Counted from the first letter of the stretch, positions 55,136 through 63,975 are shown. The stretch is 64,000 nt of DNA from Marivita sp. GX14005 (GCF_023370775.1 NZ_JAMCCQ010000001.1:744001-808000); one strand, 5' to 3'. Translations and numbers: made by a program. The notes: generated by a model not told the origin, from the sequence alone.

Positions 55136-56707
55136 TCAGACGAGGTAATCGGTATCCACCACACCGACCAGCGGCATCAGGAAGTCGCCGCTTTCGGCAT
55201 CGGTCGCGTCGGCGAAGAAGCCGTTGATCGTCGAAACCGAGTCCGCGATGCTCGACGCACTGCCATTGAACCCCGCAAGCGCCTGCTGCGCTTCCGATAC
55301 ATCCGTCAGGCCGAGCGTGGCGGCATAGAGCGCGCCAAGATCGGTCTTGGCGTCGAGGTAATCCTCGTCCTGCTCCTTCTGATCCTTGAACGCATCCGAC
55401 GCGCCGTCAGGGGCATCCGCATCCACGCCTTCCAGCAACTCATAGACGAAAGTATCGCGGCCGATTGCACCATCGTCGAGAACGCCGGTCCAGAAGTCGA
55501 GCCCATCGGCATCGGCATTGCGGCCAAGGACGTTGAAATAGATTTGCTCGACGAAATCGGTGGTGGAGATGTCATCGACATAACGATCATCGAATTCCGA
55601 CTGCTCTTCGAAGAGCGACGCCATCTCCTTGAGGGTCGTGCCATTCTGGTAGGCCGTTGCCCAGAAGTTCAGCCCGACCGCATCCGGCGCCCGGTTGAAA
55701 TAGCCGATATAGAGCTCGATGATATCCTCGAGCGCATCGTCATCGATCCCTGCACCGCCGGTCAGTTGTTCGATGTTGAACGGCGCGTCGCTGTCTGAGA
55801 AATCCAGCGCCTCGATCGCGACAAGACCGTCGGTTCCGTCGCCATCGTCCCGGCGGTCGGTCAACGTGATACCGTCTTCCGCGACAGCGAGCGTGTAGCT
55901 GTTTTGCGGGCCGGAATGAACGCTGGTATCGAACCCGTCGCCGCCATCGATCAGATCGCTGCCTGCCTTGCCTTCGATCCGGTCATCCCCGGCCAGCCCG
56001 CGAATGATATCGGCCCCTTCCGTTCCGACCAGATCATCGTCACCGGCGGTGCCTTCGATCGTCTCACCGGCGATTGTGACTGTTTCATTGTCGGCGCTTT
56101 TGACAACCCGGTTGTCCTGATCGTCGTCGGTATAGCTTACCTGAACGGAGATTTCCGCGCCGAGGTCATCGTCGGTGAGCGTATAGGTGTTGCCGGTTGC
56201 GCCGTCGATCTCGGCCCCGTCGCGGAGCCATTGGACGTCGAAGGTGATGTCGTCGGAATCGTCCGCATCGGGCAGTTTCGAGAAATTCACGGTGAGGTCG
56301 TTGCCAACGGCAAAGGTGCCATCGATCAGATCGGCAGTCGGCCCTGCGAAATCGAGCATGGCAAGCTCCGGCTGGTCGAAATCGACGCCCCCGGTCGAGC
56401 CGGTGAACTCCTGCACCTCAATGCGGCCATCGGACAGCAGGTCGAACTCATAGGAGAGGATTTCATCGCCAACCGCGACAGGCACGCTCAACCGGCCGCT
56501 TACGGTGGTTTCGATGACATCATCGACGCGCGTCGAATTTGTGCTGAACGATCCGGATTCGCCCAGATCCAGATCTTCGAGAGCCGCGCCTTCCGCGAGA
56601 ATTTTCGAATCGAACGAGAATTCGAGACCGGTTTCGGATGCTTCCGTCGCGGTGACGACCAGCTCAGCCTCATCTCCGTCTCGAACAAGGGTCAGTTTTA
56701 CAGCCAT
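55136..56707 (-). CDS. Secreted RTX-type calcium-binding protein with DUF4214 domain
   Basis: 523 residues, very acidic, no N-terminal signal peptide. Residues 140-212 resemble an Ig-like repeat with SYTDDDQ, 219-261 are three or four RTX nonapeptides (GTAGDDDLV, GLAGDDRIEG, GGDGFDT), and 322-425 contain DUF4214 with two similar halves (YIGYFNRAPDAVGLNFW and YFNVLGRNADADGLDFW). RTX repeats and lack of a signal peptide point to type I secretion from a C-terminal signal; no transporter is near. DUF4214 is found in surface and secreted proteins, function unknown. The upstream region holds a CtrA-type box. Confidence 0.88.
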   Translation of the reverse strand: MAVKLTLVRDGDEAELVVTATEASETGLEFSFDSKILAEGAALEDLDLGESGSFSTNSTRVDDVIETTVSGRLSVPVAVGDEILSYEFDLLSDGRIEVQEFTGSTGGVDFDQPELAMLDFAGPTADLIDGTFAVGNDLTVNFSKLPDADDSDDITFDVQWLRDGAEIDGATGNTYTLTDDDLGAEISVQVSYTDDDQDNRVVKSADNETVTIAGETIEGTAGDDDLVGTEGADIIRGLAGDDRIEGKAGSDLIDGGDGFDTSVHSGPQNSYTLAVAEDGITLTDRRDDGDGTDGLVAIEALDFSDSDAPFNIEQLTGGAGIDDDALEDIIELYIGYFNRAPDAVGLNFWATAYQNGTTLKEMASLFEEQSEFDDRYVDDISTTDFVEQIYFNVLGRNADADGLDFWTGVLDDGAIGRDTFVYELLEGVDADAPDGASDAFKDQKEQDEDYLDAKTDLGALYAATLGLTDVSEAQQALAGFNGSASSIADSVSTINGFFADATDAESGDFLMPLVGVVDTDYLV

Positions 56708-56895
56708 GATCCTACCTTTCCAATTTTACGCGCAGTATTGCCGAGCACCGGCGCAACCGCGTTGAACAGAGATATTTAAAAGCCCGAGGGATGGAAGGGG
56801 CGTAACGGTTGGCACAGCGGAATCTAACCGAATTCTAATCTTCTCGAATAACCTGTAGCTTTGGCGTATCTTTTCGCGTTTAAAAAATACATTTG

Positions 56896-56910
56896 TTAAC
56901 AGATGGTTAA
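56896..56910 (-). promoter_or_regulatory. Perfect CtrA-type box (TTAA-N7-TTAA)
   Basis: On the RTX-gene strand the sequence is TTAACCATCTGTTAA followed by C, which matches TTAA-N7-TTAAC exactly and includes TTAACCAT. It lies 189 bases upstream of the start codon. CtrA is the alphaproteobacterial cell-cycle regulator that in Rhodobacterales controls motility and gene-transfer-agent traits. Binding here is predicted, not shown. Confidence 0.6.
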
Positions 56911-56967
56911 TAGGTCCGAAGCGGACACAATGTTTCGCGCGCGAAACAATAGGTCCGGGGCGGACCT
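56909..56967. repeat. Two direct repeats flanking an 18-bp palindrome
   Basis: AATAGGTCCGAAGCGGAC and AATAGGTCCGGGGCGGAC (56909-56926 and 56948-56965) differ by two bases and each is itself an inverted repeat (GTCCG-N3-CGGAC). Between them is a perfect palindrome TGTTTCGCGCGCGAAACA (56931-56948). Its outer halves equal those of the ParB site parS (TGTTTC/GAAACA) but the centre is six bases instead of four. Confidence 0.7.
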
Positions 56968-56990
56968 AATCAAGAAGCCGCCTATATACG

Positions 56991-57017
56991 AAAAAAGCCG
57001 GCAATCCCTCGCCGGCT
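56991..57017 (-). terminator. Intrinsic terminator of the dsbA-like gene
   Basis: On the minus strand the 7-bp stem AGCCGGC/GCCGGCT (57017-57011 with 57002-56996) closes on an 8-base loop and is followed by TTTTTT (56996-56991). It is 42 bases after the stop codon of the DsbA-like gene. Confidence 0.9.
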
Positions 57018-57058
57018 CCCGTCTTGCGCATCAATTCCCGGTGATTGACCGGAACAAC

Positions 57059-57679
57059 TCAATTGGACAATTGTTCGTCCAGGATTTCCTGGAATTCCGA
57101 ATAGCCCATATTGGAATAGGTCTCGCCATCTATCACGAATGACGGCGTTGCAGTGATATTATGCTCTTCGGCATTGGCCTGATACCATTCGACCAGCGAA
57201 CGCGCCTTTTCGCCGTCGCTCAGGCAGGCTTCGAGCGTGTCGTTCTCGATCCCGGCGATCCGCCCGATCTTGCGCAGAGCTTCCGCGATCTCGGCTTCCG
57301 AACCGGCACGGGTCCAGTCGCTTTGCTGATCGTAGATCATATCGGTGATGCCGAAGAACTTTTCCTCCCCGCCACAGCGCGCGACAAGCGAACCCCAAAG
57401 CGAATAGCGGTCGAAATACACCTCGCGATAAGTGAACTTCACCTTCCCGGTCTCGATGTAGTCCTTCCTTAACTCTTCGAAAACGGTATCATGAAACGTC
57501 GCGCAATGCGGGCAGGTATAGGAAGCGTATTCGATGATCTCGACCGGTGCATCTTCTGCGCCGATGGTCATTTCCTGCACCGCCACATCGCCCGCCTCTT
57601 CCGTTTCCTGGGCAAGAACGGCGCTGCCGCCGATCAGTGCGGCAGTCGCGAAGGCGATGGTCATCAAGCGTTGTTTCAT
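57059..57679 (-). CDS. Periplasmic DsbA-family thiol-disulfide oxidoreductase
   Basis: 206 residues from ATG 57679, with GAAGGG about 7 bases upstream; ATG 57694 would add five residues. A signal peptide of about 23 (TIAFATAALIGGSAVLAQ) precedes a thioredoxin fold with the CPHC active site at 56-59 and cis-Pro region ITATPSFVIDG. It oxidises or isomerises disulfides in exported proteins. A third Cys pair (ARCGGEE, EACLSD) is also present. It follows the dciA gene by 32 bases and is probably co-transcribed with it. Confidence 0.93.
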   Translation of the reverse strand: MKQRLMTIAFATAALIGGSAVLAQETEEAGDVAVQEMTIGAEDAPVEIIEYASYTCPHCATFHDTVFEELRKDYIETGKVKFTYREVYFDRYSLWGSLVARCGGEEKFFGITDMIYDQQSDWTRAGSEAEIAEALRKIGRIAGIENDTLEACLSDGEKARSLVEWYQANAEEHNITATPSFVIDGETYSNMGYSEFQEILDEQLSN

Positions 57680-57711
57680 TGCGAAACCCTTCATTCTGTT
57701 AAAACGACCCG

Positions 57712-58224
57712 TCAGGTCCGATGTTGCGTTCTGGAATAGACATTGCCCGCCAGACGTTCCAGCGCCGCGCGCAATCCCTCATCCTCTACCCCGCGCGCCG
57801 TATCCCGGGCCTGCGGCGTGATATCGGGCGTCCGCTCGGGCGGGGGAGCCTTGGGACGATGCTGAAAGCTCGCCTGTCCTTCCGAGAACCCGGTCGCGGC
57901 GGTTTGCGTGATGCGGATCGCCGAGATCGCGTGATAGCCATAGACCGCGTTCACCTTCTCGCGCAGGGCTTCCTTCTGCATCTCGAGCATCGGCGCATTC
58001 GCACCCGTGGTCAGCAAGGTCAGCGTCGCGCCAAGCCCGCCGCGGCCATAGCGCACCTCGACCGGGCGGCTGATCGCCGCGATGTCCGGCCCGGCGATTT
58101 CCTCCCAATGGGTGAGCAGCCGCGACTGCGCGAAGCCCCGCGATTCGGACGTCTTGCGGATCTGCGTCTGAAGCAGGCTCGACGTGCTTTTGAACCCTTT
58201 TGTCTGACCCGTGCGCGGTCGCAT
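57712..58224 (-). CDS. DciA-like protein (DUF721), probable replicative helicase loader
   Basis: 170 residues from ATG 58224 (AGGGAGT upstream). Residues 15-100 form the DUF721/DciA domain (SRLLTHWEEIAGPDIAAISR, LTLLTTGANAPMLEMQKEAL); a Pro-rich, variable C-terminal part follows. DciA loads DnaB helicase in most bacteria that lack DnaC. The assignment to DciA rests on the domain. It is divergent from mutY with 61 bases between. Confidence 0.85.
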   Translation of the reverse strand: MRPRTGQTKGFKSTSSLLQTQIRKTSESRGFAQSRLLTHWEEIAGPDIAAISRPVEVRYGRGGLGATLTLLTTGANAPMLEMQKEALREKVNAVYGYHAISAIRITQTAATGFSEGQASFQHRPKAPPPERTPDITPQARDTARGVEDEGLRAALERLAGNVYSRTQHRT

Positions 58225-58285
58225 GTTTGACTCCCTGTCCTGAAGACTATTCTAGTGCCGCGAGCCCGGAGCAACCAGCCTTGAA

Positions 58286-59362
58286 ATGACAGCCCCGATC
58301 AAAGCCCCGTCAGCCCCTTGTGAGCAGCCTGACCCTGTCGCGCTGCTCGACTGGTATGACCGCCACGCCCGCGCGCTGCCTTGGCGCATCGGACCGGATG
58401 CGCGCCGCGCCGGGATGCGGCCCGATCCCTATCGGGTGTGGCTGTCCGAGATCATGTTGCAGCAAACCACCGTCGCGGCAGTGAAAAGCTATTTCGAGGC
58501 GTTCACGTCCCGCTGGCCCACCGTCCGCGATCTCGCCGGGGCCGAGGATGCCGACGTTATGGCCGCCTGGGCGGGGCTGGGCTATTACGCCCGCGCGCGC
58601 AACCTGCTGAAATGCGCGCGGGCGGTGCGGGACGATCATGGCGGCGTGTTTCCCGACACTTATGACGGGCTTATCGCGCTGCCGGGGATCGGGCCTTACA
58701 CCGCCGCTGCGATTGCCTCCATCGCGTTCGACCGACCCGAGACGATCCTCGATGGCAATGTCGAACGCGTGATGGCGCGGGTTCATGACGAACACACGCC
58801 CCTGCCCGCTGCGAAACCTCTTCTGATGGGCTATGCCAGCGCGCTCACGCCCATGGAGCGCCCCGGCTGCTATGCGCAAGCGGTGATGGATCTGGGCGCG
58901 ACGATCTGCACGCCGCGCAACCCGGCCTGCGGACTTTGCCCCTGGAGGCAGGCTTGCGCGGCCTGGGCGGCGGGAACGGCGAAGGACTTACCAAAGAAGA
59001 CGCCGAAAAAACGCAAACCGACACGGTTCGGCATTGCCTATCTGGCTCGCCGCGTGGACGGGGCCTGGCTTCTGGAACAGCGACCCGACAGCGGGCTTCT
59101 GGGTGGCATGCTCGGCTGGCCCGGCAGCGAGTGGGGCGACGACCCGCAGGACGCCCCGCCGATCCGCGCCGAATGGCGCACCCTGCCGGCCGAAGCGCGG
59201 CACACGTTTACGCATTTTCACCTGCGTCTGACGGTCAAGACCGCGCTTGTGCCGATGGAGCGCGAACCGGAAAGCGGAGCGTTCATCAGCGCGGATGCGT
59301 TCGACGCGGGCAATCTGCCGACGGTGATGCGCAAGGCCTATGACCTCTTGACCAAAGGTTGA
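58286..59362 (+). CDS. mutY: A/G-specific adenine glycosylase MutY
   Basis: 358 residues. Catalytic E55 (SEIMLQQTTV) and D156 (LDGNVERV), the helix-hairpin-helix LPGIGPYTAAAI, and the [4Fe-4S] ligands C208, C215, C218 and C224 are all intact. The C-terminal 110 residues are the Nudix-like domain that recognises 8-oxoguanine. MutY removes adenine mispaired with 8-oxoG and works with MutT, encoded at 3.7 kb. The insertion between the HhH core and the C-terminal domain is basic (KKTPKKRKPTR). Confidence 0.96.
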   Translation: MTAPIKAPSAPCEQPDPVALLDWYDRHARALPWRIGPDARRAGMRPDPYRVWLSEIMLQQTTVAAVKSYFEAFTSRWPTVRDLAGAEDADVMAAWAGLGYYARARNLLKCARAVRDDHGGVFPDTYDGLIALPGIGPYTAAAIASIAFDRPETILDGNVERVMARVHDEHTPLPAAKPLLMGYASALTPMERPGCYAQAVMDLGATICTPRNPACGLCPWRQACAAWAAGTAKDLPKKTPKKRKPTRFGIAYLARRVDGAWLLEQRPDSGLLGGMLGWPGSEWGDDPQDAPPIRAEWRTLPAEARHTFTHFHLRLTVKTALVPMEREPESGAFISADAFDAGNLPTVMRKAYDLLTKG

Positions 59363-59425
59363 GCTTGGCGAAGCCGCATCGCGGCTGCTAATCTGCTGGT
59401 ATCCGCCCGAACCGGACGTTTCGTC

Positions 59426-60562
59426 ATGGCCGACAGTACAGCTCCCCCCACCCGCCTTCCGCTGCGCGCCGCGCTGCCCTTCTGGCTTTCGCTGCTGATG
59501 ATCCCGCTCGTCTTCGCCGCAGCGACGCTGGGCGGCCTTTGGGTTCTGGTCCCCATGCTGTCGACATGGGGCGTATTCGCGACGCTGGATGCGGCGCTTG
59601 GGCTGGATACCGATAATCTCGACCCGCAAACCCGCGACAGCGCGCTGTTCTGGCACAGGCTCATCACCCTGATCTGGGCGCCGCTGCAATTCGCGATGAT
59701 CTTCGGGCTGGTCTGGTATATTCCGCGCACAGATCACCTTGGTCCGCTGGAAATTTACTTCGTCACCATCGGGATGGGCGTTCTGTCAGGCACCATCGGG
59801 ATCGTCTATGCGCATGAACTCATGCACCAGCGCAACAAATGGGAGCGCTGGCTGGGCGATCTGCTGATGGCGATGGCGCTTTACGGGCATTTCCGTTCGG
59901 AACATCTCCTGGTGCACCACCGTCATGTCGGCACGCCGCGCGATCCGGTGACGGCGCGCTATAACGAAAGCTTCTGGCGGTTTTATCCGCGCGTGCTGAA
60001 ATCCTGCCTTGTCTCGTCGTTTCGCGCCGAACGGGACATGCTGGCGCGCAAGGGGCTGCCGTGGTGGCACCGGCGCAACCCGTTCTGGCGCTATGGCGCG
60101 CTGCAAGCAGCGTTCGTGCTTCTGGCCTTCGCGATTGGCGGATGGCTCGGGGTGCTGATCTTCGTGCTTCAGGCGGCCTCGGCGATCTTCCAGCTGGAAC
60201 TGGTCAATTACGTCGAACATTACGGGCTGACGCGGAAATACCTGGGCGGCGGCAAATACGAGCACGTCAAACCGCGCCATAGCTGGAACGCATCGCACAA
60301 GGCGTCGAACTGGATATTGATCAACCTGCAACGCCATTCCGATCACCACTACAAGCCCGACCGCCGATTTCCGCTGTTGCAGGCCCATTCGGAGGAAGAT
60401 GCCCCGCAATTGCCCTATGGCTACCCGGTGATGACGTTTTTCGCGCTTTTTCCGCGCAAATGGCGGGCGATGATGAACCCGCGCGTGCGGGCTTGGCGCA
60501 AGCGCTACTATCCCGAAATCGAGGATTGGTGCGATTACAACAAGGCCCGCCACCCGGTCTGA
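59426..60562 (+). CDS. alkB: Alkane 1-monooxygenase-like membrane di-iron hydroxylase
   Basis: 378 residues with six hydrophobic helices. The histidine motifs of integral-membrane hydroxylases are HELMH at 130-134, EHLLVHHRHVGTP at 159-171, NYVEHYGLTR at 261-270 and LQRHSDHH at 301-308; only the Gly of the usual EHxxGHH box is changed (to Val). It would hydroxylate medium-chain alkanes or another hydrophobic substrate with electrons from rubredoxin. No rubredoxin is in the window, but a reductase-like flavoprotein is encoded 0.6 kb downstream. Confidence 0.9.
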   Translation: MADSTAPPTRLPLRAALPFWLSLLMIPLVFAAATLGGLWVLVPMLSTWGVFATLDAALGLDTDNLDPQTRDSALFWHRLITLIWAPLQFAMIFGLVWYIPRTDHLGPLEIYFVTIGMGVLSGTIGIVYAHELMHQRNKWERWLGDLLMAMALYGHFRSEHLLVHHRHVGTPRDPVTARYNESFWRFYPRVLKSCLVSSFRAERDMLARKGLPWWHRRNPFWRYGALQAAFVLLAFAIGGWLGVLIFVLQAASAIFQLELVNYVEHYGLTRKYLGGGKYEHVKPRHSWNASHKASNWILINLQRHSDHHYKPDRRFPLLQAHSEEDAPQLPYGYPVMTFFALFPRKWRAMMNPRVRAWRKRYYPEIEDWCDYNKARHPV

Positions 60563-60584
60563 GCGGCGGGCCCGAACGCAGGCT

Positions 60585-61073
60585 TTACAGCTCTTTCAGC
60601 AGCGACTCGCCGGCGGATACTTCGCAGACGCCCGGCCCTTCCTCGACATGCAGCACCTTGACCTTGCCGCCTTCGACGAGCATCGCATAGCGCTTGGACC
60701 GCGCGATAAGACCCGCTGGCGGCGCGTCAAACTCCATGCCGATGGATTTGGTGAACGCGCTTTGCGGATCGCCCAGCATGGTAATGCCGGCGTCATTGGC
60801 CCCGGTCGCCTCGCCCCAGGCCTGCATCACGAAGGGATCGTTGACCGAAACGCAGATGATCTCGTCCACGCCCTTTTCGGCGAACTGATCCCTGGTGCGC
60901 ACGAAACTGGGCACATGCGCGCTATGGCAGGTGGGGGTGAACGCGCCGGGAACGGCAAAGATCACCAGCTTTCGCCCCTTGGAATGCTGCGCGAGCGAGA
61001 CCTCTTCGGGGCCGTCCTTGCCCAGTTTTACCAGTGTCGCGTCCGGGAGCGTGTCGCCCGTGGAAATTGCCAT
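60585..61073 (-). CDS. Peroxiredoxin, Prx5 type
   Basis: 162 residues from ATG 61073, where MAISTGDTLPDATLVKLG matches the family; AAGGA lies upstream. The peroxidatic Cys is C49 in VPGAFTPTCHSAHVP, and C150 (GPGVCEV) could resolve it. Prx5 enzymes reduce peroxides with glutathione/glutaredoxin or thioredoxin. It is convergent with the hydroxylase gene and divergent from the flavoprotein gene. Confidence 0.94.
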   Translation of the reverse strand: MAISTGDTLPDATLVKLGKDGPEEVSLAQHSKGRKLVIFAVPGAFTPTCHSAHVPSFVRTRDQFAEKGVDEIICVSVNDPFVMQAWGEATGANDAGITMLGDPQSAFTKSIGMEFDAPPAGLIARSKRYAMLVEGGKVKVLHVEEGPGVCEVSAGESLLKEL

Positions 61074-61168
61074 GATGGTGTCCTTCCTGTGGAATTGCAT
61101 TTTCGTTGCTACGGCATATAGGGTTCGCGGCAACGACACCAATATCATAATTCGGCAGAGGAGCGCGC

Positions 61169-62380
61169 ATGGGTCACGTCATCGTTGTGGGGGCCGGTCA
61201 GGCCGGGGCATCGGCTGTCGCGCGGCTCAGGGCCAAGGGGTATGAGGGGCGGATCACCCTGATCGGGGAAGAGCCGTTCCCGCCCTACCAGCGCCCGCCG
61301 CTGTCCAAGGCCTATCTCTTGGGCGAAATGGATCGCGAACGGCTCTATCTGCGGCCCGAGAGTTACTATGCCGATAACGGGATCGATCTGCGCCTGGGCA
61401 ATGCGGTGACGGCGATCGACCCCAAGGCGAAAACGGTGACGGTGGGCGGCGATGTGCTGCGCTATGACGATCTGATCCTCGCGACCGGATCGCAGCCGCG
61501 CCGCCTGCCCGCTGCGATTGGTGGCGATCTGGAGGCTGTGCTTGCGGTGCGCGGTTTGCAGGACGTTGACGCCATGGCACCGCGTTTTGTGAACGGCGCG
61601 CGCGTGCTGATCGTCGGCGGCGGCTATATCGGGCTTGAGGCGGCTGCGGTTGCCGCCAAGCGCGGGCTGGACGTGACGCTGGTCGAAGTTGCGGGGCGTA
61701 TCCTGCAACGCGTCGCGGCGCCGGAGACTTCGGACTATTTCCGCGAACTGCACAAGGCGCATGGTGTGGACATTCGCGAAGGCGTCGGGCTGGATCATCT
61801 GGCCGGAGAAGGCGGCACCGTCACGGGCGCGGTGCTGAACGATGGCAGCACGCTTGACGTGGATTTCGTCATTATGGGCATCGGCATCCTGCCGAATGTC
61901 GCCTTGGCCGAAAGCGCAGGTCTGACCATCGAGAACGGGATCGAGACGGATGCGCAGGGGCGCACATCCGATCCGCATATCTGGGCGGCGGGCGATTGCG
62001 CGTCCTTCCCGTGGCGAGGGCAGCAATTGCGTCTGGAAAGCGTGGGCAACGCGATTGATCAGGCGGAATGCGTGGCCGACAACATCATGGGCGCGGGGCG
62101 CGATTACGATGCGAAACCGTGGTTCTGGTCGGACCAGTATGACGTAAAGCTGCAGATCGCCGGGCTGAACATGGGCCACGACCGCGTTGTCGTGCGCGAG
62201 GGCGAGGGCGCCACGGCCTCGCACTGGTATTACGGGGACGGTCGGCTGCTCGCCATCGACGCGATGAACGATCCGCGCGCCTATATGGTGGGCAAGCGGC
62301 TGATCGAGGCGGGGCGCAGCGCCGATCCTGAATTGGTTGCCGATCCGCAAAGCGAGTTAAAGGCGCTGCTCAAGGCGTGA
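61169..62380 (+). CDS. FAD-dependent NAD(P)H:ferredoxin/rubredoxin reductase-like flavoprotein
   Basis: 403 residues. The FAD-binding GxGxxG is near the N-terminus (VVGAGQAGASAV), the NAD-binding one in the middle (IVGGGYIGLEAA), and the second FAD motif is IWAAGDCASFP. YQRPPLSKAYLLG is typical of putidaredoxin/terpredoxin/rubredoxin reductases. Its partner carrier is not in the window. Position near the membrane hydroxylase suggests, but does not prove, that it supplies electrons to it. It overlaps rsmD by GTGA. Confidence 0.92.
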   Translation: MGHVIVVGAGQAGASAVARLRAKGYEGRITLIGEEPFPPYQRPPLSKAYLLGEMDRERLYLRPESYYADNGIDLRLGNAVTAIDPKAKTVTVGGDVLRYDDLILATGSQPRRLPAAIGGDLEAVLAVRGLQDVDAMAPRFVNGARVLIVGGGYIGLEAAAVAAKRGLDVTLVEVAGRILQRVAAPETSDYFRELHKAHGVDIREGVGLDHLAGEGGTVTGAVLNDGSTLDVDFVIMGIGILPNVALAESAGLTIENGIETDAQGRTSDPHIWAAGDCASFPWRGQQLRLESVGNAIDQAECVADNIMGAGRDYDAKPWFWSDQYDVKLQIAGLNMGHDRVVVREGEGATASHWYYGDGRLLAIDAMNDPRAYMVGKRLIEAGRSADPELVADPQSELKALLKA

Positions 62381-62940
62381 GGATCATCGCGGGCAAATGG
62401 CGCGGGCATTCCTTGGCGAGCGTCGGCAAGGGCGATGCGGCGGCGCATTTGCGCCCCACTTCGGACCGCGTGCGCGAGAGCCTGTTCAACATGCTGGGCG
62501 GCGGGCGGTTCGGCGCGCCTTTTGATGGCGCGCGCGTGCTCGACCTGTTCGCCGGCACCGGCGCTCTGGGGCTGGAGGCCATGTCGCGCGGGGCGCAGAC
62601 GGCGGTGTTCGTCGATGACGGGCGCAAGGCGCTCGGTTTGATCCGCGCCAATATCGCGGCTTTGGGCTGTTCGGAGTGCCGCGTGATCGCGCGCGATGCG
62701 ACCCGGTTGCCGCGCTGCGAGAAGGAGCGGGCGACGCTCGTGTTCCTCGATCCGCCCTATGGCAAGGGGTTGGGCGCAAGGGCGCTTTCCGCGGCGGTCG
62801 CGGGGGCATGGCTTGCGCCCGAGGCGCTTGTCGTCTGGGAGGAAAGCGCGGCTCAGCTTGCCCCGGAAGAGTTCACGCGGCTCGACGCCCGGCGCTATGG
62901 CGACACGCATGTGACGGTGCTGCGCTTCGACGGCGCGTGA
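62377..62940 (+). CDS. rsmD: 16S rRNA (guanine-966-N2)-methyltransferase RsmD
   Basis: 187 residues starting with GTG inside the preceding stop. The beginning RIIAGKWRGHSLA, the SAM-binding loop VLDLFAGTGALGLEAMSRG and the catalytic DPPYGKG are diagnostic. RsmD methylates G966 of 16S rRNA in the assembled 30S subunit. The coupling to a flavoprotein gene has no clear functional meaning and is probably positional. Confidence 0.95.
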   Translation: MRIIAGKWRGHSLASVGKGDAAAHLRPTSDRVRESLFNMLGGGRFGAPFDGARVLDLFAGTGALGLEAMSRGAQTAVFVDDGRKALGLIRANIAALGCSECRVIARDATRLPRCEKERATLVFLDPPYGKGLGARALSAAVAGAWLAPEALVVWEESAAQLAPEEFTRLDARRYGDTHVTVLRFDGA

Positions 62941-63009
62941 TTCGCGATTGCCGCGAGGCTTTGCGGTATGTTATTCGCATCTTTGAATTTATCTCTGGGA
63001 GGAGACATC

Positions 63010-63975
63010 ATGCTGCTGCGCCCGACACGTCGCACCTTTTTGAAAACCGCGGCCGCGATGCCGGCATTCGCCCTGCCCGGTGCGCAGGCGTTTGCCAGTC
63101 TGGGCGCGCCTGAAGGCACCAACGCGGGGCATTTCCGCTTTACGCTGGGCGAGGCGAAGATCACGGTTGTCTCTGACGGCTATCTGGGGCTTTCGGTTGA
63201 AGGGCTGGGCGTCAATGCGCCCGACGACGAGGTGCAGGCGTTTCTGGCGAAGCACTACCTTTCGACCGAAACGAATTATTCGCACACAAACCACATCCAT
63301 ATCGAGATCGGCGACGCGCGCGTTCTGGTCGATGTCGGATCGGGCAACCGGTTCCTCGATACGGCGGGGCGGGTCTGGCAGAACATGGAAGCGGCGGGGC
63401 TCGATCCTTCGACGATCACGCATGTCGTCATCACCCACGCACATCCCGACCATATCTGGGGCATCCGCGACGATTTCGACGAGGCGATCCTGCCGGATGC
63501 AGAATACTTCATCGGCGAGACCGAAAAGACTTACTGGACGCAGGACGGGCTTGCCAGCCAGGTGCCTGCCGAGATGCAGCAATTCGTCGTCGGCGCGCAG
63601 AACTCGCTGAACGTAGACGGGGCCGAATGGCAGCTCGTGCAGGACGGCACCGAGATCGCGCCGGGCGTGCGGGTGATCGACACGCCGGGGCACACGCCGG
63701 GGCATATGTCGGTCGTGGTGGAAAGCGGGGGGCAGCAGCTTATCGCGCTGGGCGATGCGATGACCCATGCCTATACGAATTTCGCGCACCCCGGCTGGTA
63801 TAACGAGTTCGACATGGACGGCGACCAGACCGTCGCCACACGCAAGCGGCTGCTAGACATGGCGGCGGCGGACGGGATGGCGGTTTTGGGCTATCACTTC
63901 CCCTTCCCCGGTGTCGGCCATGTCATGCGCGAAGGCGAGGATTACAGCTTCGTTCCGGCGCTCTGGAAATTCTAG
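63010..63975 (+). CDS. Tat-exported metallo-beta-lactamase-fold hydrolase
   Basis: 321 residues from ATG 63010, with GGGAGGAG 7 bases upstream. A Tat signal is present (RPTRRTFLKTAAAMPAFALP), so the protein is exported folded. The metal motif HxHxDH is H143, H145, D147 and H148 (THAHPDHIWG), and DTPGHTPGHMSVVV and LGDAMTH supply further ligands. The family is broad; related exported proteins hydrolyse lactones, phosphotriesters or sulfate esters. No neighbour suggests a substrate. Confidence 0.9.
   Translation: MLLRPTRRTFLKTAAAMPAFALPGAQAFASLGAPEGTNAGHFRFTLGEAKITVVSDGYLGLSVEGLGVNAPDDEVQAFLAKHYLSTETNYSHTNHIHIEIGDARVLVDVGSGNRFLDTAGRVWQNMEAAGLDPSTITHVVITHAHPDHIWGIRDDFDEAILPDAEYFIGETEKTYWTQDGLASQVPAEMQQFVVGAQNSLNVDGAEWQLVQDGTEIAPGVRVIDTPGHTPGHMSVVVESGGQQLIALGDAMTHAYTNFAHPGWYNEFDMDGDQTVATRKRLLDMAAADGMAVLGYHFPFPGVGHVMREGEDYSFVPALWKF

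Larger units (their letters stand above)
56708..57058. other. Regulatory intergenic region upstream of the RTX/DUF4214 gene
   Basis: 351 bases, markedly AT-rich from about 56810 to 56910. It contains no open frame worth calling. From right to left it holds the dsbA terminator (56991-57017), three dyads (56911-56967) and a CtrA-type box (56896-56910), then about 190 bases of leader to the RTX gene. Confidence 0.7.

Noticed and set aside
56931-56948. True parS centromere site
   Set aside because: The centre has six bases instead of four and no parA/parB genes are in the window; reported only as parS-like.
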